This document shows positions 37,129-47,632 of a stretch of 64,000 bases of DNA, piece by piece; positions within the stretch are counted from its first letter, which is position 1; each line of letters starts with the position of its first letter. The stretch is from contig CAMNXD010000001.1 in assembly GCA_946566955.1 (NCBI GenBank), positions 1-64,000 of the forward strand, in the 5' to 3' direction. Below the pieces are notes generated by a model. The model was not told the origin of the DNA. It saw nothing but the letters and a program-made list of their open reading frames with translations, and did no database searches. This DNA comes from an uncultured Clostridia bacterium. GTDB lineage: Bacteria; Bacillota; Clostridia; Oscillospirales; Acutalibacteraceae. The position numbers and the translations under genes were made by a program.

Positions 37129-39441
37129 CTACCAATCTTCATTAAATTGGAAATCTTCTAATTCTTTAAAAACTTCCAAATCAGGTTGTGCGGGTATGAG
37201 AGGCTCTTGTGAAGAGGAGTCTGTTTCGGATTCTTCGTTTTCTTCATTGTCTTCTTCCGGATTTTCTTCGGCTTTAGCAGGTTCAGATTCTTTTATTTTA
37301 AAGTGACCGCCGCAGCTATCCGGCATATTGCTTGGAGAGTAGTATCCAGTTGCAACATTTGAGCACCCTAAAGATGCTAGTTTTCCGCTAGACTTGCAGT
37401 AAGAGGCTGCAACTACATCTGGATCATAATTAAAATCTATTTTTTCTTTATCTTTTAGATATTCAGTCATGATATGTTTCCATATTTTAATAGCTGCGAT
37501 AGTGTTATGAATTCTTTTGGGATTATCATAGCCTGTCCAGATTCCAGCCACGGCGTAAGGGGTTAAACCTATAAACCAACTATCGAAGTCGTCGTTTGTT
37601 GTACCGGTTTTTCCTATGACGTTCCATCCGTTAATATTTGCAGCTTTTCCTGTTCCCTCTGGACCTACAATTACGTTTCTAAGCAAGCGATTCATAATAG
37701 TAGCGGTTTGAGAGCTCACTGCTTGAATAGGTATATCATCTCTGTGATCGAGAAGTACTTTGTTGTTTCTATCTGTTACATAGAAATAAGTATAAGGTTT
37801 AAAATATTTTCCACCATTTCCAAAGATTTGAAAAGCTCCTGTCATTTCTCGAGGCGTAACCCCATAGTGAGTACCTCCTGTTGAAAGTGGTGAGAGAGAA
37901 GCAGCATCATTAGCATCAAGGCTTGTAAAGCCAAGCTTTTTAGTTAAGAAATCATAGCTCTTTTTTGGAGTTAGTAAATTTATAAGTTGAGCCACAGGCG
38001 CATTAGCAGATTTTTCTATAGCCCACTCTAGAATTACGTTTCCTTTGTAACCGCCATACCAATTTCGTGGCCAATTTTTAAGTGCTCCGCTGCCATCTGG
38101 TATTTTTAGAGGTTCATCGGGTATTAGCGACGAATAAGTATATATACCTTCGTCAATAGCGGGAGTATAAGCGGCGATGGGCTTTATAGTTGATCCTGGT
38201 TGGCGTCTTGCGACGTTAGCTCTATCGTAGAGGAGATTACCAGTTTTTTCTTTCCGAGATCCAACAGTTGCAAGAATCCTTCCATTTAGATCCATCATGT
38301 TAAATCCAAGCTCGAGATTTTTATCAGCCGGCATAATAGAAGAATCTTTTAGTGTATTTTCCACGATATTTTGAGCTTTTAAATCAACGGCAGAATATAT
38401 TTTGAGTCCTTGAGAGTAAACCATATCTTCAGCTAAAGACTTTCCTATGCTGTATTTCTCGCATAAATCCGCCACGACGTCTCTAAAGAGAGTTTCAATG
38501 TACCAATTTCTTATATTTGAGGACGAAATCTCTTCAGAAGATTTTTTAGAGTAATCGGCAAATTGCATTGTGTTTGACTCTTGAATTGCTTCATTAAATT
38601 CCTCAGGAGAAATTTTATTTTGCTCTAGCATTTCATTTAGGACTGTTTCTCTTCTAAGTTTGTTATTTTCAGGATGATAAAGAGGGTTATAAGCAGTAGG
38701 ATTTTGAGTTATAGCGGCGATTGTTGCGCACTCGGCTAAAGAGCAATCTCTGATACCTTTGCCGAAATAAGTTATAGCTGCGGTTTCCACGCCCCGACTT
38801 CCCGCACCAAAGTTTACTATGTTTAAATATGATTCAAGAATTTCGTCTTTAGAGTATCTTTTTTCCATTTCAATGGCGCGAAATATTTCTCTTAATTTTC
38901 TTGTAAGACTCACTTCATTGTCTTCGGTTATATTTTTAATAAGCTGCTGAGTTAAAGTAGAGCCACCATAGCTTTGAGTTCCCTTAGCAAAGTTCATAAT
39001 TGCTCCAGAGGTTCTAATCCAGTCGACTCCACCGTGTTCGTAGAATCTTTTGTCTTCTATGGCTATAATAGCGTCCTTCATGTACTGCGGGATTTCTGCA
39101 AAGTCAATCCAGACTCTATTTTCAAGACTATATATTCTTTGATACTCTTGAGGGCTACCATTTTCATCGTTGGCATAAACAAAACTTGTAAGCGGAACTT
39201 TAGAAGCATTTATATTAAGGGCTATGTCGTTTTCGATAAGAGAGGAACGGTAAGCATTTAGCGACAGCAAAACCAAAACACTTGTTAAAAAGAGTATGGC
39301 AAGTAAGCTGCCAAAAAATCTTAATAAAATTATTAAACTCGAAGTTGCAAGACGATAAGTGCTGCTTCTTGATTCTCCTCCTTTTGGAGTGTAAGAGGAC
39401 TCAATGTTTTTTCCGTAGTGACTTATATCAGTTTTACGCAT
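37129..39441 (-). CDS. Class A penicillin-binding protein (PBP1A type)
   Basis: A 770-residue bifunctional peptidoglycan synthase. It has a short cytoplasmic tail, one membrane anchor (about residues 32-58), a GT51 glycosyltransferase domain (EDKRFYEHGG, GGSTLTQQLIKN) and a transpeptidase domain with S417-TIK, SAN and K611-TG motifs. The C-terminus is a Glu/Ser-rich acidic tail of about 50 residues. The start follows AAGGAG. It could act in vegetative wall or spore cortex synthesis. Confidence 0.93.
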   Translation of the reverse strand: MRKTDISHYGKNIESSYTPKGGESRSSTYRLATSSLIILLRFFGSLLAILFLTSVLVLLSLNAYRSSLIENDIALNINASKVPLTSFVYANDENGSPQEYQRIYSLENRVWIDFAEIPQYMKDAIIAIEDKRFYEHGGVDWIRTSGAIMNFAKGTQSYGGSTLTQQLIKNITEDNEVSLTRKLREIFRAIEMEKRYSKDEILESYLNIVNFGAGSRGVETAAITYFGKGIRDCSLAECATIAAITQNPTAYNPLYHPENNKLRRETVLNEMLEQNKISPEEFNEAIQESNTMQFADYSKKSSEEISSSNIRNWYIETLFRDVVADLCEKYSIGKSLAEDMVYSQGLKIYSAVDLKAQNIVENTLKDSSIMPADKNLELGFNMMDLNGRILATVGSRKEKTGNLLYDRANVARRQPGSTIKPIAAYTPAIDEGIYTYSSLIPDEPLKIPDGSGALKNWPRNWYGGYKGNVILEWAIEKSANAPVAQLINLLTPKKSYDFLTKKLGFTSLDANDAASLSPLSTGGTHYGVTPREMTGAFQIFGNGGKYFKPYTYFYVTDRNNKVLLDHRDDIPIQAVSSQTATIMNRLLRNVIVGPEGTGKAANINGWNVIGKTGTTNDDFDSWFIGLTPYAVAGIWTGYDNPKRIHNTIAAIKIWKHIMTEYLKDKEKIDFNYDPDVVAASYCKSSGKLASLGCSNVATGYYSPSNMPDSCGGHFKIKESEPAKAEENPEEDNEENEESETDSSSQEPLIPAQPDLEVFKELEDFQFNEDW

Positions 39442-39553
39442 TTTAAGCTCCTTTTTGATATTAGATATTTTAAAAACACGGTAACTAATGTCATCAAGGA
39501 TAATAGCACAGTTAAAACTGTTTAGTCAATATAAGGTAGCTTAATCTGCTTAT

Positions 39554-40777
39554 TCAGCCGCTTAGTCTCATAACTGCAGTGTAGACTTTTGAAATTTCAT
39601 ACCATGTTTTATAATCAACATATCCAGTTTGAGGAAGGTCAAAAATACTCTGGAAGGTTTTAACTGCATCTAAAGTATTTTGTCCGAAGTTGCCGTCCAC
39701 AGCTATTTTGCTAATTGCAGGATATTTATTGCTTATAGAATTTAGCTGGCGCTGAATAGTACGGACAGAATCTCCCATTGAACCTATTTGAAGTACTTCT
39801 CCGGGGTATGAAACTGGTATTCCCGTGACTTCAGTAGCGCTTTCAAGATATATTTCTGAGCCATAGTAACTTCTTAAAATATTGATATAATCCGTACCTT
39901 CTTCGGCCATACTTTTTGACCCCCATTGCGACAGCCACCCAGGGCAGGTCACGTTTTTTCCGTCGCAGTACTGAGTAAAAAGAGGTTGTTGAATTTGAGG
40001 CTTAGTTACAAAGGTTGAAAATATATCGTCAACAACATTAGAAATTTCTTGAAATACATTTCGCTGATATACAAATTTTTGGTCATAAGCAGTGGAGGAG
40101 GTTACGGTAAAGTTTTTACCCCGGCTTCTATACCATTCTGTGTACACACGGTTTAAAGTAAAGGAAATAATTACTAGCACGTTAGCTTTTATAGACTCTT
40201 CAGGCCATGTGGCGTAAATTTCACTGCTGGCAACGTTTTTAATATAGTCTTGATAAGGTATCCAGTAGTTAGGAGCTGAGTCATCATTTGGGTCGCCGTC
40301 GTGGACGACTATGAATTCTGGAATTACAACCTTATCAAGAATTACAAGTCCCGAAGGTTTTGGGAGTGGTTTAACGGCATCCTCGGCGATTTTAGGAGGA
40401 TACGTACCGTAGAGAGTATGGTCGGGGATTTGAATATTTATAGAAGCTTGACTTTCTTCTTCTCTCCTTAAGTAAGCATTTTGTTCCGCAAGTGCGTCTG
40501 GCAGAACTTGAACTCCTTTAATAGTTAAAGGTTCGAAGCCTTCTTGACTAAAAGTAAGGTCATATTCGGCATAAGGTTTAGGGGATCCAGCTTGTAAGGA
40601 GTACTCAAGGGGTGGAGCTTCAAGATTTATAACGTCAGATTTTCCAGAGATATTAGTCACGATTTCTTCTAAAATTGTTTCGGGATTTTCCGTAGCGCTG
40701 ATTGAGACTGTCGTATTTGAAAGTGGAGAGGCTATAGTTTGATCAAATACGTTTATTTGTAGTTTTCCTGTACTCAT
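39554..40777 (-). CDS. SpoIID-like and peptidoglycan-binding domain protein
   Basis: A 407-residue protein. Residues 1-120 look like a beta-sandwich of the transthyretin/carboxypeptidase-regulatory kind. The middle has a SpoIID/LytB-like signature (RVYTEWYRSRGKNFTVTSST, SQWGSKSMAEEGTDYINILR, then YYG), and the last 75 residues form a peptidoglycan-binding type 1 domain (SMGDSVRTIQRQLNSIS, FGQNTLDAVKTFQ). No signal peptide is seen. The start at 40777 follows AGGAGG. It is likely involved in spore or envelope peptidoglycan processing. Confidence 0.75.
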   Translation of the reverse strand: MSTGKLQINVFDQTIASPLSNTTVSISATENPETILEEIVTNISGKSDVINLEAPPLEYSLQAGSPKPYAEYDLTFSQEGFEPLTIKGVQVLPDALAEQNAYLRREEESQASINIQIPDHTLYGTYPPKIAEDAVKPLPKPSGLVILDKVVIPEFIVVHDGDPNDDSAPNYWIPYQDYIKNVASSEIYATWPEESIKANVLVIISFTLNRVYTEWYRSRGKNFTVTSSTAYDQKFVYQRNVFQEISNVVDDIFSTFVTKPQIQQPLFTQYCDGKNVTCPGWLSQWGSKSMAEEGTDYINILRSYYGSEIYLESATEVTGIPVSYPGEVLQIGSMGDSVRTIQRQLNSISNKYPAISKIAVDGNFGQNTLDAVKTFQSIFDLPQTGYVDYKTWYEISKVYTAVMRLSG

Positions 40778-40841
40778 ATAAAATATCCTCCTAAATAACT
40801 CATATAATGAATAAAATGAATTCGAGCTGACATTTATGAAT

Positions 40842-40875
40842 AAAAAATTCACCCCGTGAAGTAAAGGGTGAATTT
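40842..40875 (-). terminator. Terminator of the giant surface-protein gene
   Basis: AAATTCACCC and GGGTGAATTT form a 10-bp stem around an 11-base loop just after the stop codon on the minus strand, followed by T residues. Confidence 0.85.
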
Positions 40876-40880
40876 AAGGC

Positions 40881-43800
40881 TTATTCTTCACTTTTTTTCC
40901 TGTTTAAAAGAAGTATTAAAATTATTGTTATAGAGCCCAGTATTAAGATTAATATAACTGCTAAAAGTTCATTATTAATTGCCCAATTATAAACCTTGCT
41001 AAACAAAGTATGAGAAGTAGCATCGGGATTTGTTTCCTCTTCAGAAGGCGACAGATCGCTTTTTGAGCCAGAACTTGTATCTTCAGTGTTTATGAGCTCA
41101 CCAATTTGTGAAGTCACACCTTCTCCCAAAAGACTTTGAAGCTGATCTTCGCTATCTACTAAATTCGCAACCGACACTTTTAAATCTGAGGGATTTTCTG
41201 AAAAGTTAGGGATTTTCTTTGCAGCCATTCCAAACTGACTAAAAGAAGAAGTATTAAATTGCACTACTCCTGAGCTAATATTTGCGCTAAGGTATTCTAT
41301 ACCTCCCGCGGAGTTTTTGTGGACTATCACCGGGTTTTCAAATCCTGTCAAGTCGGGACATGGCATAGTTACTGAAACTTCTTGTCCATATGGGACTTTA
41401 TATTCCTCGTTAGTTAGAAGGTTATAGAGTTTCATTTCGTAAAGTGTTATAAGACTTTTCCTCTCAATTTCTGCATTTAGCTTTTCTATAGCCTCAGAGT
41501 TATCGTTTAGGGAAGTAACGACTAATTTTATATTCCAGTCTATGCCTGTAACGGTTACATTTTCGGAAGAGTGATTTATAGCTTCTGATTTCTCTTGAGC
41601 TGATTTTAACTCATCGAGGTTAGTTATTAGGGCTTTATTTTCATCAGAAAGATTGTTATAAGCTCTTGTGGCGCTTATAACTTCGTTTACGTCTGAGGAA
41701 GAAGAAACTGCATTTGGAACTGAGACTATTTTTTCCATAGTGAGTTCTTCGGGGTTTTTTACAACGTTTTCAACGCTGATTTCCATATTGCTGCTAACAT
41801 TTTGAATAGTGTAAACTCCGTTATTTCCTGCTACTGCATCGACATTATTTAGTAGTACTCTTGGCGTAGAGCTGTCGTAAGCGTTCATTAGAGAAACAAC
41901 AAATTGTAAGGCGTTTCCATATTCCACATCGAGGTAGTCTTCGAACGTTTTGCCTTTAATAGTCTTATATATTACCCCTTCTGCAGGTTTAAAGGTTACT
42001 CTATAGCTGTTTTTAATTACATTATTAATTTCTATTATTTTATTTTCAGTGATATTTTCAAGGATGTAAACACCTTCAGCATCTGGAGAGAGCGTGTTAA
42101 GTGAGCCTTTAATGCTTACTATAGGTTTTGAATTACTATACGCTCCATCTAAAGAAATTGAAAATGAAATGCTTTCACCGTGGCGTACTGTTAAATTAGA
42201 AGGAAAATCATGGCCATAATTATCAAGGCATTTAACTCCTTCAGTAGTTCGGATTTCCACATTATATTGTACACTTTGAACGTTAGCGGTATATACGGTA
42301 AAGTCTTCTTTAACATTTTCTACGGTGTATATTTCCTTGAATTTTTCAAGCCGAGTTGGATTTTTATTTGAGTTAGTTGGTTTTATCCAAACTTCAAGCT
42401 GAGAAATGTCTCTACCTTCTTCAGGTAATATTTTAAAACTAAAATTTTCTCCATCTTTTATATTTTTAGTTATAAAATCTTTTTGTGAACTATCTTCCGA
42501 TACTAAAGCTTCTGCACCGTATTGATTATAATATTTTATTTCGTCTGACTTTGTAAATTTTATTGTATGAGAATTAAGCTCTATTCCATCAACGTAAATT
42601 CTATAGCTTTCTTTAATATTTTCTAGAGTATATAATTTAGTAATGGGATCATATTGCAATTCTGTAAGTCCTTGCTGCGAGGATGATTCAGCGTTAACCT
42701 TTATTTTAGAGTTGGAAAAGGATTCCTTCAAATCTATAGAGAATTGTACGCTTTTTCCATATTCCACTTCTAGTGTTAAATCTTCAATATCTTGCCCCGA
42801 GCTGTTTTTATAGACTAGCTCTTCATAGGGAGTAAAAACAATTTTATTTCTAGAGGACAATAAATTTTGTACTTCTATTTTTTTATCTTCTTTTATTTTT
42901 TCAATTACGTACATACCATTTTTTATAGGAATTTCCTCTTGATTAGCTAATATTACGATTTTTGAGGTATCGTATCCTTCTGCTGCATTGATGGTAAATG
43001 ATAGGTCTTTTCCATAGAGAATTTCTACTGTTTGTTCCTCACTGTAGATTTTTTCATTATTTAAGTCACGAAATGTTAGGTTGTCAACTTTTGGGAATGT
43101 TACATTAAGCTTTTTCTCTTCTCTTATTACCGAAACTTTAATATTAGTTTTTACATTTGAGAATTCATAGACCTTTTTTCCAGTGCTATCACTTGAAGGA
43201 AAAAATTGTGCTAAAGTTCCAAAATTCATTTTTTCTGTAGCGCTTGTTTGAACAATATGTTTTTGGGAACCAATTTCAACTATAAACTCTTTTATATCTT
43301 CTTTATATTTTTCTTGTGGATTTGCATAGAATTTAAATGAATCTCCATGGCTCACGATAGCTTTACTGGCGATTTTATCTTTTCCACCAGCATCAGTCGA
43401 GAAATCAGTTCCTATGCTGTCCGAAAAATCAATGGAGTATTCTTTCTTCTTAAGCAAGTTTAATTTTATTTTTATACTACTTGAATATACATCATAGATT
43501 TGAAATGTGAATTTATTTTTTTTATCTGAAGATATGACTCTATATTGTTTTAAAGATGCCTGACCCTCAGGCGTGACTTCTATTCCTTCTATTTCATATC
43601 CTTCTTCGAGTTCATATTTAAAGTCAAAGCTCTCCTTATTAGACTGCACTGCATCAGAAATTTGGCTTCCTGATACTACACTATAAATCTCATCTTCTTC
43701 ATTAACAGGGAGGAATCCAGGTGAATCTTCTAGATTAACCTCTTTTATATTGTAAAACTTAATTCCTGGGAGTTGAGGAAATTTAATTTCGTAATTATCT

Positions 43801-46508
43801 ATAGGTTTAGGTTCTACTAAGATGTATACTTCCTCGTAAAGATATCCTATACCTTCGTATTTTTCCTCGCTTGCGTTATAAATACTTTCTAAAAATACAG
43901 GTTTATCATTGCCTTTTTCTATGGTGCCAAAATAAAATACTTTATTGCCAGTTTTGCCATCTTCAGAAAGATTAGATGGTAAATCAGCTTTTATAGAATC
44001 GAGAGCATCAATTTTTTTACTAATTTCTTTATCGCTATAAATGCTAAATTTACAATCGAGTATTGGATACTCTTCGCTTTGCTTCGTTAGCTCGAAATAA
44101 GCTCCTTCTCCTTCAGAGTTTGGCCCCAATATACCTGTATGGTAAGTAGGGTTTAACTGAAATGTAGTATCATCAGTATAACTAAAGTATTTAGAAGTTT
44201 GATTAGGTTCTTTCGAAAATTTTGCCGTCAATATATCTGCGTTTTTATTTACTATTTTAAACTTTTTAGCTAAATAATAATTTGTTATTTCGGGATTGCT
44301 AGGTTTTGAAGGGTTAGGGTCTCCGGGAACTATAGAGATAAAGATTATAATATCTTCCTTAATATTATTTATAGAGAATGTGCAAGGATCTGTAGATATT
44401 CTTTCTATCGTGGCATTGCCCGAAGAAATTGCTACTAAATTTTTAGAGTTTGTATCGTCGTCTTTATCATAGACTTTAAATTCAAATTTTGAGCCGTATT
44501 CTATTGAGAACTCTTGCGGCAAAACTTTATCGTTGTAGTTATCTTTGAGCTCAAAATTTCCTTCTTCAGGTAAACGCACTTTTACGTTTAAAGTTGTACT
44601 TTCGCTGCCGGTTATATGAATAGTTGTATCTTCATAAACTTCCGAGATTGTATAGAAACCTTCTTCTTCTGGAACAGCTTTAACTAAATCTGCGGGCTCT
44701 AATTTTATTCCATCTTCGGCTATTTTATATCCTGGAGTGAGACCTATCTGAAATTTGAATTCCTGAGAAGATCCGCCTTTTATAGAAACATTAGAAGGCA
44801 ACTTTGTACCAAACTCATCAAAGCATATAAATCCTGGAGCATCAAATGTAACGCTATAATTTGCCTTTTCAGTTCCTTCTATTAGGAGTTCTGTATCTTC
44901 GGTAATGTTTGAAATAATAAATATATTTTCTTCTCTGTTTGCAGTTATATTTTTATTATAGCTGGTTATTTCTGACTTTGAAATATCGTACCCTTGATTA
45001 GCGGTGAGCGAGAGGATCAAATCTTCTCCGTGGACTATTGAAAACTGATTTTCCGATATTTTCTTAACATTTTCATTTTCTAAGACTTCATATGCTGCAC
45101 CCTCTAAATTTTCCGGTAAGGTGACTTTATACTTATTTTTTTCTTCACCTTTTGGAAATACTGCTATTGGTTCCCGACGGAGAGATATAGTGTATATACC
45201 ATTTGAAGGAAAAAGTTGTTCAGCTTTGTCAGATGTTAACTCATCATTTGAATATTCTAGACTCTGAGCATAAATTTTAATGTTTGCTTCACTTTGGGTA
45301 TAAGCTGGGTTTATTGAAAGCTTAAATTGAAAGTAATTGTTTGCATTGGTATTTGAAGGAATGACGTTTCCATTTGTGTCGGTAACTTTCGCTATTCCTT
45401 CAAGAGCCTCAAATGAAATAGGATATAAGCCGTTATCAGATCCTGATGATTTTATTTCTAAAGTTATATTTTCAGAAATATTTTTAAGATGATAAACTTT
45501 TTCTTTATCTGGGCGTATAATTACATTATTTGCAAGTACTTTAAAATTTTTAAGGTAAATATTATCATCGAGAAATTTGAAATCGCAGTTATCACCATAT
45601 TCGATGTTTAATTTTAAGTTTTTAAAAGTTTCTTTAGTAAAATCGTTGTTGTTAACACGTATATTGAGCGATATGTTATTCCACATAGGATTCAAATAAA
45701 GAAAAGTCTGAAGATCAAAAGTATCTTTTTGAAGTCCCTTAACTGTAATATCTGAATAACCTTTAATAACCCATATAGGATCAGGACTTTCTGTATAATT
45801 ATTTAGCAAAAGCTTTGATTTTGAATAAGGCTTCGTGGGTTTTATATAAAGATCTAAGCCATAAATTTCGTCTGAAAGTGTTATTCCTTGTAGTATTCCA
45901 TTTTCATCTACGTGAGCGGGAATTTCTTCTCCTATGCCGTTAATTTTATAGCTTATTTCTAGTGCTTCGTTTATGCGGGTTCCTTCCGGTGGACTTTCAA
46001 GATTTATAACAATTGGATATTGATCGGCGACAACTCCCGTGATTTTAAATTTTTCGTCTTTAGAAACTTCTATTGTAGATGTCACGTAGGTTTGATTGGG
46101 GTCTATAGTGGTGCCTGAAGGAATTTCCGATATAATAAGTTCGTCTTGGCTATCATATTTATAAATACAAAGGCTTAAATCTTCACCACTTTCGGACTTT
46201 ATTTTAACGTCTTCGCATTTAAGTTGGGTGTAACTTTTAGAATTAAATTTAAGTAAAAAGTTCAGCTTAGTGCCTTCATAAAGATTAAGCGAGGTAATGC
46301 CAGCAGTGTTTCCTCGTGGCTGGCCGTTTATGAGATATTCTAGCTTTTCTACACCTGCAACTTTTTGAGGTAACTCTATTTTAACGAGTCGACCTTGAGC
46401 AAAAGAATGAAAAAAGGAAAGGAGGACAGCAAGTAATAGAAATGTAAAGATTTTAAGCCCTGTGCTTTTGAAAAAATGATTTAAGACGTCATTTTTTTTA
46501 AGTATCAT
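40881..46508 (-). CDS. Giant cell-surface repeat protein
   Basis: A 1875-residue protein with an N-terminal signal or anchor segment (LKIFTFLLLAVLLSFFHSFAQG). The bulk is divergent beta-rich repeats of about 75-95 residues, each running from a hydrophobic strand, through a YG-x-x-F element, a Y-x-x-S or similar turn, to a closing G-x-Y-x-I-x-N-I-x-E-(D/N) motif; at least eight can be traced. They resemble InlB B-repeat-like domains. A helical linker (about 1610-1700) and a C-terminal transmembrane helix with RKKSEE tail follow; there is no LPXTG. It is probably an adhesin or stalk protein. The start follows AAAGGA. Confidence 0.75.
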   Translation of the reverse strand: MILKKNDVLNHFFKSTGLKIFTFLLLAVLLSFFHSFAQGRLVKIELPQKVAGVEKLEYLINGQPRGNTAGITSLNLYEGTKLNFLLKFNSKSYTQLKCEDVKIKSESGEDLSLCIYKYDSQDELIISEIPSGTTIDPNQTYVTSTIEVSKDEKFKITGVVADQYPIVINLESPPEGTRINEALEISYKINGIGEEIPAHVDENGILQGITLSDEIYGLDLYIKPTKPYSKSKLLLNNYTESPDPIWVIKGYSDITVKGLQKDTFDLQTFLYLNPMWNNISLNIRVNNNDFTKETFKNLKLNIEYGDNCDFKFLDDNIYLKNFKVLANNVIIRPDKEKVYHLKNISENITLEIKSSGSDNGLYPISFEALEGIAKVTDTNGNVIPSNTNANNYFQFKLSINPAYTQSEANIKIYAQSLEYSNDELTSDKAEQLFPSNGIYTISLRREPIAVFPKGEEKNKYKVTLPENLEGAAYEVLENENVKKISENQFSIVHGEDLILSLTANQGYDISKSEITSYNKNITANREENIFIISNITEDTELLIEGTEKANYSVTFDAPGFICFDEFGTKLPSNVSIKGGSSQEFKFQIGLTPGYKIAEDGIKLEPADLVKAVPEEEGFYTISEVYEDTTIHITGSESTTLNVKVRLPEEGNFELKDNYNDKVLPQEFSIEYGSKFEFKVYDKDDDTNSKNLVAISSGNATIERISTDPCTFSINNIKEDIIIFISIVPGDPNPSKPSNPEITNYYLAKKFKIVNKNADILTAKFSKEPNQTSKYFSYTDDTTFQLNPTYHTGILGPNSEGEGAYFELTKQSEEYPILDCKFSIYSDKEISKKIDALDSIKADLPSNLSEDGKTGNKVFYFGTIEKGNDKPVFLESIYNASEEKYEGIGYLYEEVYILVEPKPIDNYEIKFPQLPGIKFYNIKEVNLEDSPGFLPVNEEDEIYSVVSGSQISDAVQSNKESFDFKYELEEGYEIEGIEVTPEGQASLKQYRVISSDKKNKFTFQIYDVYSSSIKIKLNLLKKKEYSIDFSDSIGTDFSTDAGGKDKIASKAIVSHGDSFKFYANPQEKYKEDIKEFIVEIGSQKHIVQTSATEKMNFGTLAQFFPSSDSTGKKVYEFSNVKTNIKVSVIREEKKLNVTFPKVDNLTFRDLNNEKIYSEEQTVEILYGKDLSFTINAAEGYDTSKIVILANQEEIPIKNGMYVIEKIKEDKKIEVQNLLSSRNKIVFTPYEELVYKNSSGQDIEDLTLEVEYGKSVQFSIDLKESFSNSKIKVNAESSSQQGLTELQYDPITKLYTLENIKESYRIYVDGIELNSHTIKFTKSDEIKYYNQYGAEALVSEDSSQKDFITKNIKDGENFSFKILPEEGRDISQLEVWIKPTNSNKNPTRLEKFKEIYTVENVKEDFTVYTANVQSVQYNVEIRTTEGVKCLDNYGHDFPSNLTVRHGESISFSISLDGAYSNSKPIVSIKGSLNTLSPDAEGVYILENITENKIIEINNVIKNSYRVTFKPAEGVIYKTIKGKTFEDYLDVEYGNALQFVVSLMNAYDSSTPRVLLNNVDAVAGNNGVYTIQNVSSNMEISVENVVKNPEELTMEKIVSVPNAVSSSSDVNEVISATRAYNNLSDENKALITNLDELKSAQEKSEAINHSSENVTVTGIDWNIKLVVTSLNDNSEAIEKLNAEIERKSLITLYEMKLYNLLTNEEYKVPYGQEVSVTMPCPDLTGFENPVIVHKNSAGGIEYLSANISSGVVQFNTSSFSQFGMAAKKIPNFSENPSDLKVSVANLVDSEDQLQSLLGEGVTSQIGELINTEDTSSGSKSDLSPSEEETNPDATSHTLFSKVYNWAINNELLAVILILILGSITIILILLLNRKKSEE

Positions 46509-46554
46509 AAGTTACAGTCCTTTCTAAAATGTAATATAGTTCATATTTACTATA

Positions 46555-46582
46555 ATTATACTTATTATTCGGATTATTTCAA
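46555..46582 (-). promoter_or_regulatory. Promoter of the giant surface-protein gene
   Basis: On the minus strand TTGAAA (46582-46577), a 16-base spacer and TATAAT (46560-46555), 46 bases before the start codon. Confidence 0.7.
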
Positions 46583-46653
46583 TATATTTTATAATTAATT
46601 GATAGTAATTTTTATATTTCATATTTAATTACATAAATAAGGGAGAATGTATA

Positions 46654-47559
46654 GTGGAAGAATTAATTTTTGAAAATCGAAAATTTGTTCAAAATATGAG
46701 AAAGAATATAATAAGCAGTTTTACTAAAGAATACAAATTTTTATCCTCGGGAATAATAGGTCAAAGTGTTTGTGGGAGAAGTATTGACTATATTTGGCTT
46801 GGAAACCGTGCGGAAGCAAATTTATGGGTTGCGGCTCATCATGGTATGGAATGGATTACTTCAATGCTAGTTTTAAAGTTTTTAAGGAATATTTGTGAGA
46901 TTATAAAAAAAGGTGATGAATTTTGCGGCATCAATTTAAATGGATGTTTTAAGAAAAAAGGATTAGTTATAATTCCATGTCTTAACCCCGACGGAGTAGA
47001 CATCAATTTTCAAGGGAGCCTTGCTGCAGGGAGATATGCTAAATTCATAGAAGAAACAAGCCATGGGAATTTAATTTCGTGGCAGGCTAATGCAAGAGGC
47101 GTGGATTTAAATCATAACTACAGTGCTGGCTGGGAAGAACTTCATAAACTAGAAGAAAAAAATGGAATTTTAAAGCCTTGCTCCACGAGATTTGGAGGGC
47201 TAAAACCTATTAGTGAACCAGAAACAAAAGCATTAACTTCGTTTTGCTCCAAAAATAACTTTAAGCTCGCAATTGCATTTCATAGTCAAGGGGAGGAAAT
47301 ATACTGGGACTATGGCTTAAACACTCCGAAATATTCTGAAAATATCGCCAATATTTTAGCTTTGTCTTCTGGATATAAAGTTAGCAAGCCGGAAGGATTA
47401 GCTGTTGGTGGGGGATTCAAAGACTGGTTTATAGAAAACCTAAAAAGGCCTGCATTTACCATTGAAATTGGTGAGGGAAAAAATCCTTTGCCGGCGTCCT
47501 GTTTAAATGAAATATACTATAAAATAGAGAAAATGTTATTTATAAGCGCTTTGATCTAA
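46654..47559 (+). CDS. M14-family zinc carboxypeptidase
   Basis: A 301-residue carboxypeptidase of the M14 fold. Zinc ligands fit H63 and E66 (AHHGME) and H210 (AFHSQGEE), and the catalytic Glu fits E271 (TIEIGEG). The RGVDLNHNY segment supplies substrate-binding Arg/Asn. The closest functional type is the gamma-D-glutamyl-diamino-acid endopeptidases that cut peptidoglycan stem peptides (inference). There is no signal peptide, so it may recycle or mature muropeptides in the cytosol or in the mother cell. The start is GTG behind GGGAGA. Confidence 0.85.
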   Translation: MEELIFENRKFVQNMRKNIISSFTKEYKFLSSGIIGQSVCGRSIDYIWLGNRAEANLWVAAHHGMEWITSMLVLKFLRNICEIIKKGDEFCGINLNGCFKKKGLVIIPCLNPDGVDINFQGSLAAGRYAKFIEETSHGNLISWQANARGVDLNHNYSAGWEELHKLEEKNGILKPCSTRFGGLKPISEPETKALTSFCSKNNFKLAIAFHSQGEEIYWDYGLNTPKYSENIANILALSSGYKVSKPEGLAVGGGFKDWFIENLKRPAFTIEIGEGKNPLPASCLNEIYYKIEKMLFISALI

Positions 47560-47632
47560 TTATTCTTGAATTGAAAATTTTTAGCTTTAATGATAAGATA
47601 AAAAAATTAACTTAAGAAATGAGAGAAAAAAA

